Source of the DNA: Aristolochia californica
Lineage: Eukaryota; Streptophyta; Magnoliopsida; Piperales; Aristolochiaceae
NCBI GenBank assembly: GCA_029961685.1
Contig: JARWKL010000011.1
Location: forward strand, 5,520,501 to 5,584,500
Length of the DNA: 64,000 nt
Direction: 5' to 3'
Positions within the stretch are counted from its first letter, which is position 1. Every line of letters starts with the position of its first letter. Made by a program: the position numbers and the translations under genes. Of the stretch, positions 55,426 to 64,000 are shown piece after piece. The notes under the pieces are model-generated. The model made no database searches, was not told where the DNA came from, and saw only the letters and a program-made list of their open reading frames with translations.

Positions 55426-58400
55426 TCATTATCTCTTGGAATGTTAGAGGAATTGGATCAGTGCGTTGTCGTGCCACAATTCAGGACCTCCTTGCCTCTA
55501 CCAAGGCAAATGTTGCCATTCTTCAAGAAACCAAGGCGGCTTCTCTGCCCCTTGGATATATCCGCAAGTTGTGGCCTCAAAAGGAGCCTGGATGGATTTC
55601 TGTGGATGCAATTGGATCAACTGGTGGCATTCTGATTGTGTGGGACACTACTACCATTGAGGTGATTGATCGTTGTTGTGGCACTTACTCCCTCTGAATC
55701 AAATTGAGAGACAAAGGATCGGGGAACATTTGGTGCCTTGTGAGTGTGTATGGTCCTACTAGACACCATGAGAGACATCTCTTCTGGGATGACCTTGAGA
55801 GGACTTGTCATAGGTGGCTCATTTCTTTGATGCTTGCAGGAGATTTCAATGTTACCCGCTTCTGCCACGAGAAATCCCCGCCCTCCCGGAGAATCACTAC
55901 CTCCATGAGGCTATTTGCAGACTTTTTTGGTAGCTGGGATCTTGACGAGGTTACCCTATCTAGGAAGACCTTCACTTGGTCAAATGGCAGACAGCCCCCC
56001 GTCCTCTCCAAGCTTGACCGCTTCTTAGCCAATAACGACTGGCTTCAGTTATACAACAATGCCACAAGCAAAGTCCTCAATAGGGTTGTTTACGACCATT
56101 GGCCGATTATGATAGATTCCCACTTCGGCAGTTGCCCCCCCTCCTTCAGGTTCAATCCTTTTGGGAGAGGATGGTTGTGACGGGCCCGATCGGGTGGAAC
56201 TTCCCAGCCAAACTCAAGATGTTAAAGCCGTTGCTGTGATCATGGGCCTTTGCGAGAAAGGCCTCTTCCTAAGTCGAGAGAGCCGCCGTCCTTTCTCATA
56301 TTTCCACTCTTGATTCTGAAGAGGAATCTAAAAGCCTCTCTTCCTCAGAAGTAGCTCAGAGATACACCCTTCAAGGGCAAATGCAGTCCTTCGCACATAG
56401 TGAGCTCGTGCAGTGGAAGCAACGTGCAAGATTTAAATGGCTCGTTGAGGGGGATGCCAATACCAAATTCTTCCATGCAATCGCCTCTACTCGGAGAAGA
56501 GCCAACCACATCACCGTGCTCAGCGTCAATGGTGAGAGTACCTCGGATCGATCCCTTATTTCGGACTCACTGGTGAACTTTTTGCAGAATTATACTCTGA
56601 TGGCCAACTAGTTCACCCTTTCTTCGAAAGGGTTCATCTCCAGGCTATTCCTTCGGCCGCAGCTAGTCTCATCGAGCTCCCTTTCTCCAGTAAGGAAATT
56701 GAAAAAGCAGCATTGGGTCTTCCTTTGGATCGTACTTCGGGTCCAGATGGTTTCAATGGGGAATTCTATCGCCGATGTTGGCCCTTCATCAGAGACGACA
56801 TTGCCTGCATAGTCCACTCGTTCTATTAGCATGTCATCAGGTATAGGAGCATCGGAGCTTCGTTTATTGCCCTCATCCCTAAAAAAGAAGGGGCAGAAAT
56901 TCCATCTGACTTTCGGCTAATCAGCCTCACCACCAGTGCTTACAAGGTGCTTGTGCGCCTCCTTGCCAATCGCCTCAGGGCGGTTCTCCCTATTGCAATC
57001 CATCATGGCCAAAGTGTTTTTATCAAGGGAAGAAATATATTAGACTCGGCCATGGCATGTCATGAGCTCATCCACCATTTTAAGACTTTAAAGCTTCCCA
57101 GATTCATCCTGAAGCTTGATTTTGAGAAAGCCTTTGACAGAGTTAATTGGAAGCTTCTGGACACTCTCCTGGGGAAGATGGGATTCAGGGAAAAATGGCG
57201 TTTTTGATTCATAGTTGCATCTCCTCTGCAAGCTACTCCATTCTTCTCAACGGAACAGCTTGCGGTTATTTTAGGGGATCCAGGGGAATCAGGCAGGGAG
57301 ACCCCCTTTCCCCTTTGTTCTTCAATGCGGTAGCGGAATACTATCATCTTTGATCTATTTAGCCAAAAACCTGGGTTGGATTCTCCCCACGACGGACTGT
57401 GCAGCCTTTGATGTGCCGATCCTTCAGTTTGCAGATGATACAATTTGCTTTGGGGTTGGTACAATGGATCAGATTCGAAAATTGCGTGTTGTATTGGGAC
57501 TGTTTGAATTGGCTTATGGGCAGAACATTAACTGGAAGAAAACCACCCTCCTTGGCTATCATATTGACTCTCCTGTGCTTCAGGGAATGGCTGAATATTT
57601 GGGGTGCTTCAGGGAATGGCTGAATATTTGGGGTGCTCAGTGGGAAATTTGCCAGCTACATATATTGGACTACCACTTTTTGACTCTCGACCTTCAGCGA
57701 CGCTGTGGTCCCCACTTATTGAGAAATTTGAGAAGAGACTAGCTACTTGGACAGGCAAGCTTTTATCTATGGCTGGGCGGCTCACTCTTCTCAAGTCTTG
57801 TTTGGCAAGACTGCCAAACTATTGATTATCATTCATGCACTGCCTGGCCTCAGTTTGCTACATGATTGATGCCATCCGTCGACGCTTTCTCTGGAGAGGA
57901 ACAAAGGACACCTTCAGATACCATTTGGTGAGTTGGAAGGATATTTGCATGCCCCGAAATCGGGGTGGTTTAGGCATACGGCCTACGAAGGAGTGAACAA
58001 TGCCCTTTTGCTCAAATTGATCTGGAACTTCAACATCAAGCATAACAGCCTATGGGATAATATGGTCAGGTTCTATCTTCAACCTTTGGGTGCCTGGTGG
58101 AGGGAGGATGGTGCTACTCGGCTCCTATCCCAGATATGGAAATCAATTCAAAAGTTCCTCCCAATATTTAGAGATGCAACTTCCTTTCACACAGGAAATG
58201 GAAGGACCCTCCTCTTTTGGTCAGATGAATGGTGTGGCCCCCTCTCTGAGGATTTCCCGGGGCTCTCTAGGGGGGCGAGAGATCTCTCTTGCTCAGTGGC
58301 GGATTCTTGGAGAGATCGCTCATGGAGTCTTACACTTCGTCGGGGATTAAATGAAGAGGAAACTACTGCTTTTTGCTCTCTCCTCTCAAGGCTCAGCAGC

Positions 58401-59448
58401 ACTACTATTTGTGAGCAGGCAGTTGATAAACTGATATGGAAGCCCAGCATTAATGGCCGATTCACAGTTGCATCCGCCTACTTCCACATTAGAAAACAAG
58501 ATTACAGCATGCATGAGCACAAGGCAAACCTGGCAGGGAAGCTCTCAGCGCCTAATAAAATCAAATTCTTCGTGTGGACAGCCATCGGGGAACAAATCCT
58601 CACCTCTGACAACCTCCATAAAAGAGGTTACACCGCCCCCGATCGCACTTGTCCCCTTTGTGGTGTGTGCGATGAGACAGTCCAGCATGTTCTCTTACAT
58701 TGCGACTTTTCATGGCAAGTCTGGATGAAGATATTTCAGAAGATTGGTCTCCAAATGGGGCTACATCAGGACCTTGTTGGCACCTTTGACATGGTTATGG
58801 GGATGCGCCTTCCTAAGCTGGGTAAGATAATTCTCTTGGCATGCCTTGCGCATGTGCCATGTTGTATATGGCTAGAGCGAAACAACCGGAGATTCAATTC
58901 CAAGGCTAGCAACCCGGATAATATAGCGTCTCAGGCAGTGGGCCTTATTTCGAGTTGGCTACATTCTAGGAAGGAGTTTGTTTCTCTATCGGGCTTCTCC
59001 CTTCGAAAAAATTGGGGTTTGATAGCGCACATGGTGGGCCCTCGTAGGAATCCGGTTATGGCCACTTGGGATCCTCCCCCTTACGACTGCATCAAACTCA
59101 ATTTTGATGGCAATGTTTTAGGCTGTCCTGGGCCAGCTGGAGCTGGTGGTGTTTTCAGAGTTAGCAGTGGAGATGTTCGGCCTCCAAATCTTTAAAGAGC
59201 GGCTCCATGGCAAGTTGATTATTGAAGGCGATTCAAAGACTGTCATCAACTGGTGTTCAAAAGAAAACTCCCCTCCTTGGGGCCACTGGCCAATCATTGA
59301 TTGTATTGCTGACATTGTGCCATCCATTTATTGTAATGGGAACCTTGTTCCTAGATCAGCCAATTCTTTAGCTGATAAATTGGCAAAATTTGGAACCTCC
59401 CAGCAATCTCTCATTGTTTGGGAAGGTTTCCCCTCGTGTAATTAGCTC
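55422..59448 (+). pseudogene. LINE ORF2: endonuclease, reverse transcriptase, zinc domain, RNase H (broken)
   Basis: Starts MIIISWNVRGIGSVRCRATI at 55422, overlapping the ORF1 stop as ATGA. Endonuclease 55422-56190 (ILQETKA, AGDFNV, LDRFL, YDHWPI). RT 56690-57800 (SGPDGFNGEFYRR, LIPKKEG, FRLISLTTSAYKVL, KLDFEKAFDRVNW, GIRQGDPLSP, QFADDTICFG). Zinc domain about 58650-58720 (CPLCGVCDETVQHVLLHC). RNase H 59090-59440 (IKLNFDGNVLGCPG, IIEGDSKTVINWC, VPRSANSLADKLA). Damage: TGA at 55695, frameshifts near 56180, 56620 and 57200, a 29-bp tandem duplication at about 57583-57640, and a deletion in RNase H at about 59158. It copied LINE RNA into DNA by target-primed synthesis. Confidence 0.9.
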
Positions 59449-59823
59449 GTTTGAGCTCTCATAATAAAATTCAGCATCATTTAAAAAAAAAGGATCCTGG
59501 ACATATTGCTTGTCTAAGAGAATCATTCTCCATAGTAACCAGATTCCCTTAGCAGTTGGATTATATAACACCTAATTCACAATGATGGATTCCATGCTAT
59601 TCAGAAACCAAGCAATAACTATGCATTGTCTTGCTCCCCCCTCTTTAGTTTTTTGAGGATCTATAGTTAAAAATTTCAATTCCAGATTAGAACCAAGGAA
59701 AATTTGAATAGTTTGGGCCCAGACAACATAGTTCTTCCTGTTCAGTTTGACGTAAGTGATCTGAGTAATGTTATTGTCTTTCTCATCCACTTTTGCAGGT
59801 TTCACATCAATACTTTCAACCAC

Positions 59824-60253
59824 AGCTTCAACTAAAAGTATTCACACAACCAGCAATATGTCAATTGCCTAAGTGGAATTGTGTACAAACAAAAATGGGC
59901 AGAAAAAATTGGATAATTTGAACAGTCAACCTGACATCTAGCTACTAGACAGCACGATCTACAAAAAACAGGCTACAAGTTCTCAGGAAAATCTACACCA
60001 GTAGTAGGCAAGCAATCTAACACAATAATAGGCAATAGGCAGGTGTTCTTAGTCACGGTTTAACTTCACAAGGAGGACAAGCAAGTAGTTATATTATAGC
60101 CCTAAGATAAAAACACAACCAAGAATTAACCTAGAGACTTATGGCAAGAAAACAGACATTGCTGTGTCAAAGATCAATTAAGAGTGAAAGGAGAGAGAAA
60201 GGAGGAAGAAGAGGAGAAATAACAATTAAAAAAACTTAGAAGGATCATTCAAT
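59824..60253 (-). other. Copia leader between primer-binding site and gag
   Basis: About 430 bp between the primer-binding site and gag start of the minus-strand copia element; no coding. The distance is ordinary for a copia untranslated leader. Confidence 0.5.
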
Positions 60254-60879
60254 GCTCTGATACCATGTAGAATAAACACTCAAGCTTGAAGATGAACAAG
60301 AGAGAGAAGATGAGGGATGAAGTCCTTGTATTCCATTAAGTGGGTTAAGGTTAAATCATGACTTAATCTCTCTTAAGTATGATTCCAATTCCATGGACAG
60401 AAAATCCCTCAACAACTTAACAAAAACAGCAAATAAAAAGGAGCTGTTTAAAGGACCCTCATGTGTGCATAACTAAAGTACTCATTTCAATTACAAGAAT
60501 ACCCTTATTCTTACTTTCGCTCAACAGACCGGAACTTTGATAAACGTCCATACCCAGTTGAGAACCACATTACTCACCTGTCCTTGACCACTAAAGGTCA
60601 TCGGCATATCCAATATGAGATGGTCAAGCTGTTAGTAAGCTTGAAGTATCATCTAGTGGTGAAGGAAACTCCGCTTTCAACACCACTTGTGGCTTGAACT
60701 CACTGATATCTTGTGAAGGTAAGCAAATAGGACATCAAAATAAGGTGAATAGATGGAAACCTCATCCATTTTATATTAAGGGAAGTCCAAACAATCCATG
60801 TGCCTCTAGGCCTTTCTAATAGTCATTTCTTCATTTGTTGGCTGGTCAACTTTAGACAAAGAGGCAAGCAAGAGCATAC

Positions 60880-61090
60880 CTTCCAGTTCTCTGACAGGAT
60901 GATCACTGCTGATGATGTGGGACCTTCTTTTGGAGAATAAATCATGACCAACTCTTGCATCTCTTCTAGTGGAAGCAAGGGCACACCTTCAACCACCATA
61001 CTTTCAAGGTTCAAAATGATATCGTGGAGTACCCAAGCTGTGTTTTCCCCAACTGTAGCTTTAAATCCAATTCCAAAGTTATCTACAATC
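60880..61090 (-). other. Candidate orphan exon, 211 nt, unknown family
   Basis: Flanked on the minus strand by an acceptor (CTTTTTAG|GATTG) and a donor (CTGGAAG|GTATGC). One frame is open throughout: VDNFGIGFKATVGENTAW, LHDIILNLESMVVEGV, LLPLEEMQELVMIYSPKEG, SSAVIILSENWK. It looks like real protein of a spliced gene. I do not recognise it, and no partner exon was found nearby, so it may be a captured or stranded exon or a chance frame. Confidence 0.35.
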
Positions 61091-61149
61091 CTAAAAAGAT
61101 GAGCCTCCAATTCTCTATAATTAAAACACATTATGGAAGCCATTTGGGT

Positions 61150-61908
61150 CTAGTGGAGGGGATTTGATGAAAATTTAGGCCAATTCCATCTTCTACTTTC
61201 ACAACCTCCTCGCATACCTTTATTTCTTCCGATGTTGATTTCTCCTAAAAAAAACATATGTTGACTAGTGTTTAGTGTTAAAAAGTAGAGTATTCGAGTT
61301 TTCTTACAAGATATAACTTTATAATTTAAGGATTTTTTTATGGCAAAAATCATCAATTGATAAGCTTCATTTTGCCACTTGATTGGCCTTCACTGCTTCC
61401 AATGCCAATTTCTCTTTGTAGAAAAATCAAAATAAAAAGTTATTTGTTGCATTGGAAAGTAGACTTGAAGACTTCTCCATGAAAGTTATGATAGAAAATC
61501 ATGGCAGCAGAGGGACTTGCTATATGCACAATTTTTTTGCTGCAAATCTAGGACCTACGCCAAAAAAACTAGATATTTTCTTCGTCCAAGGATTGAACTG
61601 CTTTGGTATCAATTGTTAAGAACCTACTAAAGTCTTCAATGGAGCAGGAAAATAGTGCTCGACAATAGGAATAAGTGTTTCTCGAAGGAAAAAAGAAGAC
61701 ATGTTGGCCTAAGCTTGTGTTTGAACTTTTGACGGAATACACACAAACGAAAATAAGATTTTTCTTGGCTGCCCTACTCATTAAATAGATGATTAAAACC
61801 CTAAGATTAATTTGAGTTGGTACTATACTACCCCTATGAATTGAAATTATTCCCTTTACATCCCATTTACACCAAACTTACAAAACCAGCCCTACAAATG
61901 GTTCTTTA
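61150..61908. other. Spacer between the orphan exon and the right-edge LINE
   Basis: AT-rich, no recognisable gene or element ends. The sequence up to 61908 (GGTTCTTTACAC) is the left flank of the LINE and should contain its target duplication. Confidence 0.4.
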
Positions 61909-64000
61909 CACTTTTTTTTTTTAAAATAGTGCTGATTCTATTAAAAGAGAGAAAGCTACCACAAAGCTAAATTAAAAAATTGGGGGACTGTCCCAAACAG
62001 TGAAAGATTGGAGGGAGGTCCCAAGTTTAGTTAATCTATCGGCCGAAGAGCTAACCGATCTAGGAACATGATGCCACAACAAGAAATACTAGATACGATG
62101 TCTGAAATGGAGGATAGGATGCGCCAATGTCACCATGGGGGGCGGTGGATCCCAAGCACCAGCTGATGACAACACTAGAATCACCTTTAATAAGAAGCTT
62201 TCCATCAAGACGGTCCTTGAAAACTCTAACACCATAAAGGAGGGCAAACACCTTGGCAGTGGGCAAATCTGCAACACCAACCGGACCAGCATAGGAGAGG
62301 ATAATTTCACCCCAGCAATTTCTGAAGACACCCCCGGCTCCCGCTAGACCCGGGCACTCCAAAGCACTGCCATCAAAATTCATTTTAATGCAATCACTAG
62401 GTGGAGGGATCCACTCGACCATGGCTGGTGATTTATGAGGACCCGACATATGCGCCAAGAGGCGCCAATTCCATCGAAGAATATACCCGCCTGGGGGGCA
62501 AATTCTTTTTTGGTGTGAAGCCAACTAGAGATGAGGCCCACGGTGGAAATGATGGTGCTGTCAATGCTGCTGAATTTGAGGTTGAAGCATCGGTTGTTGC
62601 ATTTCGACCAAAGACACCATGGCACATGAGCCAGGCAAGCGAAGAGGAGCAATTTGATAGTTGTCCCCAAGACCATTTGGATAGCGACAAAGAGATCTTT
62701 GTGGAGCTCCAGTTGGATGCCAATTTTTTGGAACATGGCCATCCACACACCCCAGAGTAGCTGCAGTGAAGGAGAACATGCTGAAACATCTCCTCACAGG
62801 TGCCGCAAAGGGGGCAGATCCTGTCTGGAGTGGTGAATCCGCGCTAGTGAAGGTTGTTGGCAGTAAGGATTTGCTTCCTTCAATCTCTTGTTGTTAGGGG
62901 AGGTCACCCTTGATGTATTTTCTTGCTTTCCTTTGAAATAAAATCATCACCATTTAAAAAAAAAAGATTTGCTCCGGATGGCTGTCCATATGAAGAATTT
63001 TATTTTGTTAGGGGCTGAGAGTTTCCAAGCAATTGAGGCAATGTGCTCCTGGGAGTTGGATTCCCATCCTGTAATGTGGCTATATGCAGCAGCCACCAAG
63101 AAGAGGCCATTAACATTAGGTTTCCAAATCAACTTATCATGATTATGATCTCGCAAGACAATATTACTGAGGCTGGATAAGAGAGAGCAGAGGGCATCAA
63201 CTTCCTCGTCGTTTAAGCCTCGACGAAAATGGAGATTCCAAGATTGGTTGTTTCATGTGTCAGCTACCGAGCAGTTTAATCGAGAGGAAATTTTGGAGAG
63301 GGCAATAAACTCATCCAAGAGAGGACGGGGGCTGCACCATTCATCATTCCAGAAAAGGAGAGTGCTTCCATTCCCGACATAGAAGGAGGTCGCAGTTTTG
63401 AAGGTGGGGAGCAGATTGCAGATAGATTTCCAAATTGTGGATAGTCGGCAATGAGCGTCTCCCTCACGCCACCAATGGCCAATATATTGTAACATAAAAC
63501 CCATCATGTTTCTCCACTTGCTGCTATGCTTGGTATTGTAATTCCAAATCCATTTTAGAAGGAGGGCGTTGTTCATCTCTTTTGTAGGGCGAATACCCGA
63601 CCCTACCCTGAGTTGAGGGAGGCAAATCTCCTTCCAATTTACTAGATGGTATCTGAAAGTGTCCTCGGAACCATGCCAGAGGAAGCGTCTTCCAATGGCG
63701 TCGATCTTTGAGCAGACCGAGGCTGGACAGCGCAGGAAAGATAGGAGGTAGTTGGGTAGGCCAGCCAATCTGGATTTCAGCAATGTGAGCCTGACCGCAG
63801 TGGATAGGAATTTGTCGCGCCAAGTGGCCAGTCTCTTCTCAAACTTTTCAATGAGTGGAGACCATAGGGCAGCATTTGGTCGGGTATCAAATAAAGGAAG
63901 GCCAAGATAGGTGGACAGCATGCTGTCCAAGGAGCATCCCAGAAATTCAGCCATGTCGTTAAAGACCGCATTATCAATATAGTATCCAAAGAGAATGGTT
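61909..64000 (-). mobile_element. LINE, subfamily A, continuing past the right edge
   Basis: Minus strand with a poly-A end (plus T run 61912-61922). Close relative of the 53-59 kb LINE. RT C-terminal region 63253-63989 (MAEFLGCSLDS, STYLGLPLFDTRPNAALWSP, KFEKRLATW, LAGLPNYLLSFLRCPAS), zinc domain (ICPLCGTCEEM, LLHC, about 62770-62825) and RNase H (CIKMNFDGSALECPGLAGAG; GKLLIKGDSSVVISWC; 62060-62400). There are frameshifts between the blocks, and a small LINE tail is inserted at 62876-62965. The 5' part, with endonuclease and ORF1, would lie beyond base 64000. Confidence 0.9.
62876..62965 (+). mobile_element. 90-bp LINE tail inserted antisense in the right-edge LINE
   Basis: Begins CAATCTCTTGTTGTTAGGG, which matches the SLQSLVVR codons at the end of LINE RNase H (as at 24540-24772 in complement), and ends in TTTAAAAAAAAAA. 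The target duplication is about 10 bp, AGGATTTGCT (62866-62875) and AAGATTTGCT (62964-62973). It interrupts the host LINE codons between WTAI and ILTANNLH. Confidence 0.8.

Larger units (their letters stand above)
53097..59488 (+). mobile_element. Nearly full-length L1-type LINE with RNase H, subfamily A, 6.4 kb
   Basis: A 16-bp target duplication AAAGGATCCTGGACAT lies at 53081-53096 and 59489-59504, and a poly-A end at 59483-59490. Order: 170-bp 5' UTR with tandem repeats, ORF1, ORF2 (endonuclease, RT, zinc domain, RNase H), short 3' UTR. It sits antiparallel in the gag of a copia element; removing it restores the phase of the host sequence at the duplication. ORF1 and ORF2 carry stops and frameshifts, so this copy is dead but rather young. 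Confidence 0.95.
52522..60525 (-). mobile_element. Ty1/copia element, 5' part (LTR, PBS, gag), split by a LINE
   Basis: Minus strand. 5' LTR 60266-60525 (plus TGTAGAATAAAC...CGCTCAACA), then the primer-binding site, plus GCTCTGATACCA (60254-60265), i.e. TGGTATCAGAGC on the minus strand. Gag begins near 59823 (VKLNRKNYVVWAQTIQIFLG; IVIAWFLNSMESIIVN) and is cut at 59504/53081 by the LINE. It resumes at 53080 and reaches a zinc knuckle at 52522-52761 (CFHCSCTNHVSNTC). Stops are present. Pol and the 3' LTR are not found to the left, so the element is truncated. Confidence 0.82.

Noticed and set aside
62401..62760. Plus-strand frame of 119 codons at the right edge
   Set aside because: Antisense shadow of the LINE RNase H/zinc region.

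Overview
This is nuclear DNA of a flowering plant: spliced GT-AG genes, plant-type LTR retrotransposons primed by tRNA-Met (TGGTATC motifs), L1-type LINEs with a plant RNase H domain, a hAT transposon of the RICESLEEPER type, and AT-rich intergenic sequence. Very long introns packed with LINEs and LTR elements fit a woody or early-diverging lineage (grape, lotus and magnoliids are known for this). The species cannot be fixed from the sequence alone.

The window holds two genes that look functional, both on the minus strand. First, a family-1 beta-glucosidase of the coniferin/monolignol clade (6404-15479) has its first five exons here and continues past the left edge; its introns are filled with retroelements. 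Second, a complete seven-exon gene for an 878-residue RING-finger protein (21281-37045) resembles Arabidopsis At5g04460. Its 7.5-kb fifth intron carries two LINE copies, a solo LTR and a probable MITE; its second intron carries two more LINE pieces and a SINE. A broken 3' portion of serine hydroxymethyltransferase lies at 42440-43415.

The rest is transposon archaeology. Bases 1-5940: a copia remnant and its LTR, itself carrying an opposite-strand LTR element, a TRIM and a solo LTR. 7600-15010: a direct-repeat LTR pair around two copies of a coding-poor LTR family. 15748-20475: a complete hAT element with a perfect 8-bp target duplication, sitting just upstream of the beta-glucosidase TATA box. 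44.3-51.3 kb: a plus-strand copia polyprotein split by three later insertions (LINE, solo LTR, non-autonomous LTR element), each with its own target-site duplication. 51.5-52.4 kb: a decayed gypsy reverse transcriptase. 52.5-60.5 kb: a minus-strand copia gag split by a nearly full-length LINE (53097-59488) with a 16-bp target duplication. 61.9-64 kb: a second LINE of that subfamily running off the right edge and pierced by a 90-bp LINE tail.

I found no CRISPR array, tRNA or rRNA gene, or evident new defence or metabolic system. The most informative features are the nested insertions with readable target duplications, a natural filled/empty LINE site inside a tandem duplication, the hAT in a promoter, and the LINE ORF1/ORF2 ATGA junction.
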